A stretch of DNA of 64,000 nt from Psychroserpens luteus (GCF_015319355.1 NZ_JADILU010000004.1:372001-436000); one strand, 5' to 3'; shown: positions 39,000-46,811, counted from the first letter of the stretch. The notes: generated by a model from the letters alone, not told the origin. Program-made: numbers and translations.

Positions 39000-39470
39000 A
39001 TGATCAAAATCATTCCGTACAAAAATGCACATCAAAATGGTATTGATGCTATGATGCAAGACATTGATATGGAGTTTAAGGATTCCATTTTCCCTAAACC
39101 AACACATGAGATACTAATTATTCCAGATGCTTATTGGGTTGCCATAATTAATACTAAAATAATTGGCACTGTTGCAGTTATTAATATTGAAAACAATTTT
39201 GCCATTTTAAAAAATATGATGCTTAAAAAAGAGTATCGAGGCAAAACGCAAGGCATTTCTCAATCGCTTCTAGAAACGGTTATTAATTGGTGTGAAGTCA
39301 AACATATTCCGGAAATTTATTTAGGCACCATGACACAGTTTAAAGCAGCTCAATCATTTTATATCAACAATGGGTTTGTTAAAATTTCAGAAGATAAACT
39401 ACCTAGTAATTTCTTGAATAATCCTTTAGATACTGTCTTTTTTGTGAAAAATATAACTACTTTCATGTAA
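39000..39470 (+). CDS. GNAT-family acetyltransferase
   Basis: From the ATG at 39000 (better than the TTG at 38949) the product has 156 residues. The GNAT fold is seen in VAIINTKIIGTVAVINI, the pantetheine-binding MLKKEYRGKTQGISQSLLE (RGKTQG in place of RGxGxG/A) and a terminal AAQSFYINNGFVKI. It should transfer an acetyl group from acetyl-CoA to an amine; the acceptor is unknown. It begins a run of + strand accessory genes. Confidence 0.85.
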   Translation: MIKIIPYKNAHQNGIDAMMQDIDMEFKDSIFPKPTHEILIIPDAYWVAIINTKIIGTVAVINIENNFAILKNMMLKKEYRGKTQGISQSLLETVINWCEVKHIPEIYLGTMTQFKAAQSFYINNGFVKISEDKLPSNFLNNPLDTVFFVKNITTFM

Positions 39471-39489
39471 CACCTTCTAGTAACAGTAA

Positions 39490-39924
39490 ATGAAAACCGT
39501 ACATCTAAAACAACATTGGAAAGGATATTTTACCTATTTAGAAGGTTATGAAATCATTGAGCAGTATAAACAAGTTGAGTTTACTATGGTAATCACTCTA
39601 ACTGATAATTCATTTATTGGCACATCAACTGATGCTGAATCAAGACATGCTTTTGACGAACCAGCAACGGTTAAGGGTTTTATTGATGATGAAAAAATAA
39701 GCTTCGTGATGAAATATCCTTGCTCATACTATAAAGACGACTTCAGGAAGATCCAATTAGACAAATCATCTCAACATCCTGATATACATTATCTAGGTTT
39801 TTTTGATAACGACAAGAAAACAGTAAGTGGTCATTGGGAAATAACAATTTTCATAGAACAAACTATAGAAGGTGATTTAGAAGAAGTTTCTAATGGAGAA
39901 TTTGAAATGAGTAGAATAAATTAA
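39490..39924 (+). CDS. Beta-rich protein of unknown function
   Basis: The product has 144 residues without signal or membrane segment. It is mostly predicted beta strands with conserved-looking aromatic positions (HWKGYFTYLEGYEI, SGHWEITIF), suggesting a lipocalin-like or barrel-like domain (inference). It starts 19 bases after the GNAT stop and ends 14 bases before the next gene, so the three genes may be one transcript. No family recognised. Confidence 0.65.
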   Translation: MKTVHLKQHWKGYFTYLEGYEIIEQYKQVEFTMVITLTDNSFIGTSTDAESRHAFDEPATVKGFIDDEKISFVMKYPCSYYKDDFRKIQLDKSSQHPDIHYLGFFDNDKKTVSGHWEITIFIEQTIEGDLEEVSNGEFEMSRIN

Positions 39925-39938
39925 TAAACTAAATCTAA

Positions 39939-40610
39939 ATGCGATACCTATTAACTTTAGTAACTTTTCTATTTATCAACCTTTCATTTGGTCAAAGCCA
40001 ACCTACAAAGAGCATTGAATACTACGAGAGTGGTACCATAGAAATCATTGAGTACATCCAAAATGGTGAAAGAACTGGTATTAGAAAAGAATTTCATGAC
40101 AACGGAAAACTAAGAGAAATAGGAACCTATAAAAATGGACGTCCAATTGGAGAGTTTAGAATTTATTATTACGATGGTCAATTAGAAAGCGTTGAATATT
40201 TTGAAGATGATGAAAATAGTAGTCCGACAAATATTGGAGAACGCAGAGAATATCATCCCAACGGACAATTAAAACTTATAGAACAATTTGGACCTAAAGG
40301 CATACACATTGGGGAATTTATTTCATATCACGACAATGGAAACATTAATAGAATAGGATCCTACAAAGCTGATTCACTTCATGGCACATGGAAATCTTAT
40401 TATGATGATGGAGCGCTCTGGAGTATCGAAAAATTCAGGAATGGCTATTCTTTAGGCACGCACAAAATCTTTTACTCAAACGGTCAACTCAAGAAAAAAT
40501 ATCATTTTAAGTATAAAGAAACACGTTGCGGTATATGGAAAACTTTTTCTGAAGATGGGACCTTATTAACCGTTGAAAAATATAAAAATGGCAAGTTGAT
40601 TAAATCATAA
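39939..40610 (+). CDS. Exported MORN-repeat protein (YwqK-like), second copy
   Basis: The product has 223 residues with a signal peptide ending SFGQ (about 1-19). MORN_2-type units follow: GIRKEFHDNGKLREIGTYKNG, EFRIYYYDGQLESVEYF, EFISYHDNGNINRIGSY and GTWKSYYDDGALWSIEKF. It is a diverged relative of the protein at 20669-21373. The repeats predict a curved beta sheet, probably periplasmic or surface-bound. A role as an antitoxin, as the family is sometimes labelled, is not supported here. Confidence 0.8.
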   Translation: MRYLLTLVTFLFINLSFGQSQPTKSIEYYESGTIEIIEYIQNGERTGIRKEFHDNGKLREIGTYKNGRPIGEFRIYYYDGQLESVEYFEDDENSSPTNIGERREYHPNGQLKLIEQFGPKGIHIGEFISYHDNGNINRIGSYKADSLHGTWKSYYDDGALWSIEKFRNGYSLGTHKIFYSNGQLKKKYHFKYKETRCGIWKTFSEDGTLLTVEKYKNGKLIKS

Positions 40611-40759
40611 GTTTTTCTAAAACACAAAGCAGGAGTCCACCTAACTCGCACATTTTAAAAGGTTTCACAAAAATTTGACACTTTTTTTACATTTCATTTA
40701 GCTACATAACAAACTGCCAAGCATATATTTGACATTATTAATCTCAAAACGAATCAATT

Positions 40760-41575
40760 ATGAAAAAGGCAATTATCATTTCAAGTACAACACTAATTAT
40801 ACTATGTGTATTAATTTTTGGTTTCACAAGTTGTGACCATACAATTAAAACCGATGAAGCAAACCCATCAAACAGTAAAGATCTTGCTTTTGAAAGCTCA
40901 AATATGGAACTCCCAATAAACAAGAGCATCCCAGATTTATATTATGGAGTAGAAACACGATTTGCAGCCATAAAAAAATCAGATATCGATGAAGCCACTA
41001 CAATTTATGATTTTCTAAATGATGGAGAAGCAGAACAAATAGATCTTATCAATTCTGTAGGGATTATTGTTATAAAAAATAATCAGCAAAGTGACATACA
41101 AGAATATGGAGAAAGCGCTCAACTTACTGATGCGCAACTAAAAATCTTAAAATCAACAGATTATTTTAGTCATTTTACAATTAAAACCCAATTCAAGGAA
41201 AAGAATAAGGAAAATGGTAAAATGGAAGAGCGTTTTTTTGGTCCTCACATCACTGTCGTTCCAGATAAACAAGCTACTTACATTGATGGTAACGAAGCGC
41301 TTATCAACTATCTTAAAGATAACAGCAAAGAAAGTATGAACGTTATTAAAGGTGATGACCTTGGAGCCATTAAACTCTCGTTTATAGTTACAAAAGAAGG
41401 AATAGTTTCAAATGTAAAACATGACGCAATGACAACGGGTTACCCTTCTATTGATGAAAAATTCATGGAACTCATTAAGAATATTCCAGGTAAATGGTCA
41501 CCTGCAGAAAACGCTAAAGGAGAAAAAATGGATTATGAATTGGTATTTACTTTTGGACCAAGAGATGGTTGTTAG
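40760..41575 (+). CDS. Lipoprotein with TonB C-terminal-like domain
   Basis: The 271-residue product has a long signal ending GFTSC (Cys at about 28). The middle domain is unknown. The C-terminal 75 residues (LGAIKLSFIVTKEGIVSNVKHD ... GKWSPAENAKGEKMDYELVFTF) resemble the TonB C-terminal fold used in Bacteroidota energy-transducer-like proteins. There is no proline-rich linker or ExbD partner, so TonB function is doubtful. It lies just outside the cassette array; the repeated spacer begins 42 bases downstream. Confidence 0.7.
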   Translation: MKKAIIISSTTLIILCVLIFGFTSCDHTIKTDEANPSNSKDLAFESSNMELPINKSIPDLYYGVETRFAAIKKSDIDEATTIYDFLNDGEAEQIDLINSVGIIVIKNNQQSDIQEYGESAQLTDAQLKILKSTDYFSHFTIKTQFKEKNKENGKMEERFFGPHITVVPDKQATYIDGNEALINYLKDNSKESMNVIKGDDLGAIKLSFIVTKEGIVSNVKHDAMTTGYPSIDEKFMELIKNIPGKWSPAENAKGEKMDYELVFTFGPRDGC

Positions 41576-41616
41576 ACACAAAACATCTTCTATTTTTATT
41601 TAAAAAAGTCGACTAC

Positions 41617-41722
41617 TTTAATGCAAATTGAAATAACTACTAAATATGCCATTAACATTTTGTGATAAAATTCTGACTATCTACATGTTATCTTCTTGAT
41701 TTTGAATTTTAAAAAAGCTAAC
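41617..41722. repeat. Array spacer repeat, copy 1 (left edge)
   Basis: This is the roughly 106-base segment that precedes every unit: TTTAATGCAA at its start, ATTTTGTGATAAAATTCTGA in the middle and TTATCTTCTTGATTTT near its end, followed by AAGCTAAC. This first copy lacks the rimO-tail part, as expected for the far edge of the array. TTG plus TAACTTCG near the unit boundary resemble a -33/-7 promoter pair. Confidence 0.75.
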
Positions 41723-42457
41723 TTCGTTTAACGTAAAATATAAAACATTCAAACGCTTTTATATTCACAAATCATTAGCAAAAATTAGAAACCAACCGAT
41801 ATGAATAAAATAATTCTTACATCAATTAGCATAATTTTCGCTTTCAATTCAATTTTCGGACAAACTAACGAAGAAAAATACGCAGAAGACGTAAAATCAG
41901 TTGATGCAATAATAAATGCATATTATGATGTTGTTTCAGGTTCGAGTAGTGAACCTTGGGAATTTGAAAGAGATAAATATATTCATTCAAAAAATGCTGT
42001 TATAACAAGACTGGCCGAAAATGGAAAAGCAGAATCACATACTCTTGAAGCGGAATATATACCAATCGTATTATCACCTAAAGAGGATTTTTACGAAAAG
42101 GAACTTAAAAGAAAAGTCAGTAAATATGGAAATATTGCACAAGTCTGGAGTGCATTTGAAATACGAACTGACCCAAAAACTGAATCAAATATTAGAGGAC
42201 TGAATAGTATTCAACTTCATTACGAAAATGGAAGATGGTGGATAGATAGTTGGACTTGCGAAATGGAATCTAAAAAAAGTTCTGTAGTGAGTGAATTTAT
42301 GATTAATGAATAAAAAAACTTTCGCTAACACCGTGTATAATTAATTGCTTAGTCACTGCCGACTTACGAATATTCCTGCGGAATATTCTATCTGTGTTTT
42401 ATTTGCTAAATTAGTTGCTCAAACACGCAACTAACCATACACAACACGTTAAACGAA
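41723..42457 (+). mobile_element. Cassette-like unit A1
   Basis: Outer ends are TTCGTTTAACG (41723-41733) and CGTTAAACGAA (42447-42457). The left hairpin AATATAAAA/TTTTATATT encloses CATTCAAACGC (41737-41765). The inner inverted repeat is TTAGC ... GCTAA (about 41775 and 42323). The right module has the palindrome GAATATTCC-TGC-GGAATATTC (42368-42388) and a hairpin TTAGTTGC / GCAACTAA with an 8-base loop (about 42411-42434). It carries one gene (41801-42313). Confidence 0.75.
41801..42313 (+). CDS. Cassette protein, exported NTF2/SnoaL-like domain
   Basis: The product has 170 residues with a signal peptide (1-20, ending SIFGQ). A domain follows that begins with a helix SVDAIINAYYDVVSG and ends with a strand pair containing SIQLHYENGRWWIDSWTCE, the pattern of NTF2-like (SnoaL/DUF4440-type) folds. 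The domain is a small cone used for binding or catalysis; function is unknown. It is the sole gene of unit A1. The stop is followed within 8 bases by the unit's inner repeat. Confidence 0.75.
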   Translation: MNKIILTSISIIFAFNSIFGQTNEEKYAEDVKSVDAIINAYYDVVSGSSSEPWEFERDKYIHSKNAVITRLAENGKAESHTLEAEYIPIVLSPKEDFYEKELKRKVSKYGNIAQVWSAFEIRTDPKTESNIRGLNSIQLHYENGRWWIDSWTCEMESKKSSVVSEFMINE

Positions 42458-42596
42458 CTAGTCAAGAAAACGCCTTTTAACTCATCCTATTTTAATGCAA
42501 GTTGAAATGATCACTAAATACAGTGTTAACATTTTGTGATAAAATTCTGACTATCCACATGTTATCTTCTTGATTTTGTATTTTTAAAAAGCTAAC
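42458..42596. repeat. Array spacer repeat, copy 2 (deleted rimO-tail)
   Basis: After the right end of A1 come CTAGTCAAGAAAACGCC and TTAACTCA, the first bases of the rimO-tail copy. The sequence then jumps to the common TTTTAATGCAAG spacer. The internal part of the rimO-tail seen in copies 3-5 is missing. Confidence 0.7.
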
Positions 42597-43370
42597 TTCG
42601 TTTAACGTGGAATATAAAACATTCAAACGCTTTTATATTCACAAATCATTAGCAAACATAAAAAACAACACCTAAAATATTTGAAGATAGACAATATGGA
42701 GTGGATAGAAAACGACACTATTTTTGATAAACTAGAAAAAAAATCTGAAAACTTCTTTAATAAGCTTGGTGACAAAATATCTGTTTCTAAAAACTATGAT
42801 TATTGTTTGTTTTTGCAAATTAACGAGGCTTGGTATATAGAAAATGAAGGCTGGAGAGATTCAAACTCTAAACCTAAAAAAGATAATAAAGGTCGTTTAG
42901 TCTTAAATTTCTTTAAAGTTGATGGAGAAAGTAAAAGTTGGTTTAAAACTTTCGTCCCTTTAAAATTATCCAACTGTAGATTAAAAACTATTGACAATCT
43001 TACTTTTCAAATATTATCAGACACTGAATCTATTAGTGGCAAATTTGATGACTTTGACTCTTTAATGTGGGATTTTATGACTGGAAATGCTGAATTGGAA
43101 ATCGAAATTGAGGATAAATTCAAAAAGATAGAAATAAAATAATAAGCCTGCTTATTGAGGAGAAGAGTTGACTTGCTTAAATGTGAAAAGGAAATAGTAA
43201 AAGGAAAATTGGAAAAAGTGAAGTATAAAACGATTTGCTAACACCGTATAAAAATAATTGCTACATTGTGCTTAATCAAAGGTCGTTGCACTTTTGTTAC
43301 GTCTGATTTTCCTGCGGAAAATCCTCGCACACAAAACCGCAACTATTCTTATACATAAACGTTAAACGAA
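42597..43370 (+). mobile_element. Cassette-like unit A2
   Basis: Outer ends are TTCGTTTAACG (42597-42607) and CGTTAAACGAA (43360-43370). The left hairpin has arms AATATAAAA/TTTTATATT. The inner inverted repeat TTAGCAAA ... TTTGCTAA is a perfect 8 bp. The palindrome is GATTTTCC-TGC-GGAAAATC (43305-43323), different from A1 but still paired. A long-range stem GTATAAAAATAATTGC against GCAACTATTCTTATAC encloses it. One gene lies inside (42696-43142); 90 bases after its stop look non-coding. Confidence 0.75.
42696..43142 (+). CDS. Cassette protein, cytoplasmic, unknown function
   Basis: From the ATG at 42696 the product has 148 residues; an in-frame TTG at 42681 is less likely. There is no signal peptide. 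The sequence is mixed alpha/beta with several Trp and Phe residues (YCLFLQINEAWYIENEGWRD, SKSWFKTFVPLKLSN) and an acidic end. It may be a small immunity- or Imm-like or SMI1-type fold, but I see no diagnostic motif, so no function is assigned. It is the sole gene of unit A2. Confidence 0.65.
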   Translation: MEWIENDTIFDKLEKKSENFFNKLGDKISVSKNYDYCLFLQINEAWYIENEGWRDSNSKPKKDNKGRLVLNFFKVDGESKSWFKTFVPLKLSNCRLKTIDNLTFQILSDTESISGKFDDFDSLMWDFMTGNAELEIEIEDKFKKIEIK

Positions 43371-43564
43371 CTAAAAAAAAACGCCTCTTAACTCACAACC
43401 TCAGCATACAAATCAAAGTCTTCTACAAGAGTAATTAAATTATAGAAACTCACACCATTTTAATGCAAGTTGAAATTATCACTAAATAAAGTATTAACAT
43501 TTTGTGATAAAATTCTGACTATCTACATGTTATCTTCTTGATTTTAAATTTTTAAAAAGCTAAC
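43371..43564. repeat. Array spacer repeat, copy 3, with rimO 3'-end copy
   Basis: A 33-base copy of the rimO 3' end lies at 43388-43420 (one mismatch to 46831-46863). On the minus strand it reads DFDLYAEVVS and stop, and the frame stays open for about 12 more codons. The common spacer follows from about 43458. Confidence 0.8.
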
Positions 43565-43632
43565 TTCGTTTAACGTGGAATATAAAACATTGAAACGCTT
43601 TTATATTCACGAAACATTGGCAAACATTTAAA

Positions 43633-44004
43633 ATGAATAAAAAATATATAATAACAATTCTGATTTTAGGATTAATTGGTTTTTCAATAACATTTTTATT
43701 TAATAATAAAGATTCCAAATCAATTTGTCCAAAAAAAACTGAATTTAACTCTAATGAATGGAAATCAAATATAGATTCAAGATTCTGTATGATGACTAAT
43801 ATAATCGAAACTGAATTATTAATTAACAAGACAAAAGTTGATTTGGAAAAAATATTAGGAAAACCATTCTTAATAAATGACTTTTATAATGGAAAAAGTC
43901 ACTTATACAAAACGAATGTCAAAGCTAATGAATATCTGAATTGGTATCTTTTTGTTCAATTAAAGAATGATTCGGTAGTTTCTGTTCAAAAAGCATCTGA
44001 ATAA
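43633..44004 (+). CDS. Cassette protein, membrane-anchored, BamE/SmpA-like pattern
   Basis: This 123-residue protein has one N-terminal membrane segment (about 5-24). A small domain follows with LINKTKVDLEKILGKPFLIN and a final strand WYLFVQLKNDSVVSV. The helix-then-strand pattern with KxxVxxxLGxP is similar to BamE/SmpA-like domains (inference by eye). It is the first gene in unit A3. The truncated right arm (TTGCCAACAATG) starts 7 bases after its stop. Confidence 0.65.
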   Translation: MNKKYIITILILGLIGFSITFLFNNKDSKSICPKKTEFNSNEWKSNIDSRFCMMTNIIETELLINKTKVDLEKILGKPFLINDFYNGKSHLYKTNVKANEYLNWYLFVQLKNDSVVSVQKASE

Positions 44005-44020
44005 AAAACTATTGCCAACA

Positions 44021-44404
44021 ATGGATGAAAATAAATCTAATATAGAGGATATAGATATTTATAAACCATTTAAGCATTTAACATTGCTTTTAGGGATTAT
44101 TGGTCTATTATACGAATTATATCTATTAATTTGGAGCATTAATGAAGCTGTAAAGGGAATGAAATTGACAGGTGCAGGAAGAGCTCAATCTGAATTTTTC
44201 TTAATGCCTATGCTATTTTATGGAGGTTCAATAGCATTGACAAGCTTAGCACTTATTTTTATAAATGGTATTGTTGATTTAATTAGAAAAAATAATTTTT
44301 ATCAATGGAATTTGAAATTATACCTGCTTTTACTTCTGATTTTTATAATTCCTGTTTTTACATTTTTCATACTACCCAACTTGATGTATTTAGGATGGAA
44401 ATAA
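44021..44404 (+). CDS. Cassette protein, three-pass membrane protein
   Basis: From the ATG at 44021 the product has 127 residues. A TTG at 44012, inside the truncated repeat arm, is less likely. Three membrane segments lie at about 22-44, 63-85 and 97-122. The start codon is the ATG that ends the residual arm AACAATG, so the junction itself may have created or moved the start. No family is recognised. Confidence 0.65.
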   Translation: MDENKSNIEDIDIYKPFKHLTLLLGIIGLLYELYLLIWSINEAVKGMKLTGAGRAQSEFFLMPMLFYGGSIALTSLALIFINGIVDLIRKNNFYQWNLKLYLLLLLIFIIPVFTFFILPNLMYLGWK

Positions 44405-44551
44405 AAAACGATTTGCCAAAACCGTGTATAATTAATTGCTTTGGCAAGTACTTATTTGGAAAATTCCTTCGGAATTTTCTTGCGTTCGTTTTTGTTTACT
44501 AATTTAGTTGCTAAACCACGCAACTAACCATACACAACAACATTAAAAGAA

Positions 44552-44745
44552 CTAAAAAAAAACGCCTCTTAACTCTCAACTTCAGCGTACAAATCAAGGT
44601 CTTTTGAAATCGTAATTAAATTATAGAAACTCACACCATTTTAATGCAAATTGAAATTATCACTAAATAAAGTATTAACATTTTGTGATAAAATTCTGAC
44701 TATCCACATGTTATCTTCTTGATTTTAAATTTTTAAAAAGCTAAC
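44552..44745. repeat. Array spacer repeat, copy 4, with diverged rimO 3'-end copy
   Basis: The rimO-tail copy at 44569-44601 has about five mismatches to the real gene; read on the minus strand it gives DLDLYAEVES and stop. The common spacer follows from about 44637. This is the most diverged copy, next to the most degraded right end (unit A3). Confidence 0.75.
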
Positions 44746-45436
44746 TTCGTTTAACGTGGAATATAAAACATTGAAACGCTTGTATATTCACGAATCATTG
44801 CCATTCATTGCGGAACGCACTCAAACTCGATAAATAATATATGAACAAATTAAATAAATGGATTCTAATAAATTGTTTGGTTTCATTTTTAATGTTTTGT
44901 TATATTTTTTATAGCCATATGAGTGCATCAGGTGGTGATATTGCTATTTATGCTTTAAATATAATATTCGGAATTCTTCAAATAATAGTGGTATCAATAC
45001 TAATTTGGAAAAAAGAAAATACATTTTTTAGGATTATATTTTTCATTATACTACTTCAAATAATTGAAATTACTATTATGACGATTTGGGGTTATAGAAT
45101 AAGGGCATTTCTTATATCATTTTAATTATCTGAACTGAAAACCAAAAACTGGATTAATTGCGGAATTTAGAAAGTTTCGGAATTGCTTACTCAAACGGAA
45201 TTGAAAAATATTACGGAATAAAATGCCGACTAAATTTACTCAAACTCTGAAAATCGAAAATCGGAATTTATAGAAATAATTTGAACTAAAAAAACAACGA
45301 AATGTCAACACCGTATAAAAACAATGCTTAGTTTAGTGCTTAATCAAGAGTCCGTGCACTTTTGTAACATCTGATTTTCCTTCGGAAAATCCTCGCATAC
45401 AAACCCGCAACTATCCTTATACATAAACGTTACGAA
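44746..45436 (+). mobile_element. Cassette-like unit A4
   Basis: Outer ends are TTCGTTTAACG (44746-44756) and a shortened CGTTACGAA (45428-45436). The left hairpin has one changed base (TTGTATATT). The inner repeat TTGCCATT ... AATGTCAA is 7 of 8 paired. The palindrome is GATTTTCC-TTC-GGAAAATC (45373-45391). One gene lies near the left end; 45126-45300 has no open frame worth calling and may be decayed cargo. Confidence 0.7.
44841..45125 (+). CDS. Cassette protein, small three-pass membrane protein
   Basis: The product has 94 residues with three membrane segments (about 7-25, 32-54 and 62-82) and a short basic end. The ATG at 44841 is clear. No family is recognised. It is the only gene of unit A4 and is followed by about 175 bases of non-coding AT-rich sequence before the right module, unlike the tight spacing in units A1, A3 and A5. 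Confidence 0.6.
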   Translation: MNKLNKWILINCLVSFLMFCYIFYSHMSASGGDIAIYALNIIFGILQIIVVSILIWKKENTFFRIIFFIILLQIIEITIMTIWGYRIRAFLISF

Positions 45437-45630
45437 CTAAAAAAAAACGCCTCTTAACTCACAACCTCAGCATACAAATCAAAGTCTTTTGAAATCGTAA
45501 TTAAATTATAGAAACTCACACCATTTTAATGCAAGTTGAAATTATCACTAAATAAAGTATTAACATTTTGTGATAAAATTCTGATTATATACATGTTATC
45601 TTCTTGATTTTGAATTTTAAAAAAGCTAAC
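45437..45630. repeat. Array spacer repeat, copy 5, with rimO 3'-end copy
   Basis: The rimO-tail copy at 45454-45486 differs from the real gene end at one base. Upstream of it on the minus strand the frame reads ITISK before DFDLYAEVVS, similar to but not the same as this genome's RimO. The common spacer follows from about 45525. Confidence 0.8.
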
Positions 45631-46811
45631 TTCGTTTAACGTAGAATATAAAACATTGAAACGCTTTTATATTCACGAATCATTGCCAGTAATTTAAATA
45701 AACATATGGAAAATAAGAAAGATAACTTAGCTATTACTAGTGCGATAATTTTCGGAATATTAACAGCTGGAACAATTATATTCCAAATTGCCACAATAGA
45801 CAGCGAAACTACCAAAACAGAAGCTACTCTATATAATATTTTACAATTCGTATTTGCTTTAGCATTTTCTTGGATTTTATCTCGTATCTCATCAAAAGAT
45901 GAATTTGAAAAAAGTCAAAAAAAATTCGCTATTTCTGCCTACCGAAGAATTAATGAAATCGATAGAAGCGTAATGTCATTAATAAAGAGAACATACAAAA
46001 CGAACAAAAAAAATGAATCTGGCATAGCAAATCCTGAATTAGAGGTAATTCAAGCAATTGGAGAAAACATTCAAAATACTATAAAATCATCAATAGCTGA
46101 TTGGGCGGATATAATTGGTGAGGAAATATCTACTATTAAAGAAATTGAGAAATTAGAGAATGAAAAAAATAAACTTTTAAGAGAAAGCAGAGAAGAAAAT
46201 ACGAATAAAGTTGATTTGGTATTAAGTAAATTTTCGGAACAAGAGAAGAAAATTTCTGAATTGATTAATACTCTTCCAGAGTCACTTCAAATAGAAAAAG
46301 AGCTTAAAAAAAACAGCAACGATTGTATAAAAGAAAATGTCGAATTGCTAAAAGAAAATATAAAAGAAAACGGAGGATTAAAACTTCGGGGATTCAATGA
46401 CAAAACTTATGACAAGGATGCTTTTAAAAAAATTGAAGTAGGTGATAAACTTGAAATCAAACCTTCTGATGTAGCCAAAAGAATTGGTTCTTTAAATGCT
46501 TTTTCAGGAAAGAAACCAATTGGCGTGATAATTAATAAATTAGGTAATGCATATCACGAACAAACACAAGCTATTTATAGAGTGCTAAAGACTTCATCGT
46601 TCAAGGCCATTGTAATTGAAATTGAAGACGAGAATGAAAATGGAAGGACATATTTCAGCGTAATAGTAAAAACTACTGGCAACACCGTGTATAATTAATT
46701 GCTCGGTTCGTGCTTACTTACGAAAATCCTCGCGGATTTTCTATTCGGTTTTTATTTGCTAAATTTAAGGCTTAACCACGCAACTAACCATACACAATCA
46801 CGTTAAACGAA
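45631..46811 (+). mobile_element. Cassette-like unit A5, next to rimO
   Basis: Outer ends are TTCGTTTAACG (45631-45641) and CGTTAAACGAA (46801-46811). The inner inverted repeat TTGCCAGTA ... TACTGGCAA is a perfect 9 bp and different from all other units. The palindrome is AAAATCC-TCGC-GGATTTT (46723-46740). The right end lies 19 bases from the rimO stop. One gene fills it (45706-46698) and its last codons are part of the right module. Confidence 0.75.
45706..46698 (+). CDS. Cassette protein: two-pass membrane anchor, coiled coil and C-terminal domain
   Basis: The 330-residue product has two membrane segments (about 9-28 and 42-60). A long charged coiled-coil region (about 65-230) and a C-terminal domain of about 90 residues (KKPIGVIINKLGN, FKAIVIEIEDENENG) follow. 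The two-pass plus coiled-coil layout recalls effector anchors such as SLATT proteins, but I cannot confirm this. The last residues (GNTVYN) and the TAA are encoded by the unit's right arm, so the repeat provides the stop. Confidence 0.75.
   Translation: MENKKDNLAITSAIIFGILTAGTIIFQIATIDSETTKTEATLYNILQFVFALAFSWILSRISSKDEFEKSQKKFAISAYRRINEIDRSVMSLIKRTYKTNKKNESGIANPELEVIQAIGENIQNTIKSSIADWADIIGEEISTIKEIEKLENEKNKLLRESREENTNKVDLVLSKFSEQEKKISELINTLPESLQIEKELKKNSNDCIKENVELLKENIKENGGLKLRGFNDKTYDKDAFKKIEVGDKLEIKPSDVAKRIGSLNAFSGKKPIGVIINKLGNAYHEQTQAIYRVLKTSSFKAIVIEIEDENENGRTYFSVIVKTTGNTVYN

Larger units (their letters stand above)
43565..44551 (+). mobile_element. Cassette-like unit A3 (two genes, probable fusion of two units)
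   Basis: The left end is TTCGTTTAACG (43565-43575); the right end is a degraded CATTAAAAGAA (44541-44551). The inner repeat TTGGCAAA (about 43618) pairs with TTTGCCAA at about 44413, and also with TTGCCAACAATG at 44012 between the two genes. The latter is the beginning of a right module that stops abruptly, so a second cassette seems to have been joined there by deletion. The palindrome is AAAATTCC-TTC-GGAATTTT (44460-44478). Confidence 0.7.

Noticed and set aside
40611-40759. Another array unit left of 41.6 kb
   Set aside because: None of the end motifs or hairpins is present here or between the genes from 38.9 to 41.6 kb.
45126-45300. A second cargo gene in unit A4
   Set aside because: All frames are interrupted by stops; at most a decayed remnant.
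43388-45486. Real small genes at the rimO-tail copies
   Set aside because: Only about 22 codons are open, there is no start, and the frame simply mirrors the rimO C-terminus.
42321-46811. Canonical integron attC sites
   Set aside because: GTTTAAC and GTTAAAC at the outer ends fit the loose RYYYAAC/GTTRRRY cores, but they bracket the gene instead of forming one site after it, spacing is wrong, and no IntI is present. Kept only as an analogy.
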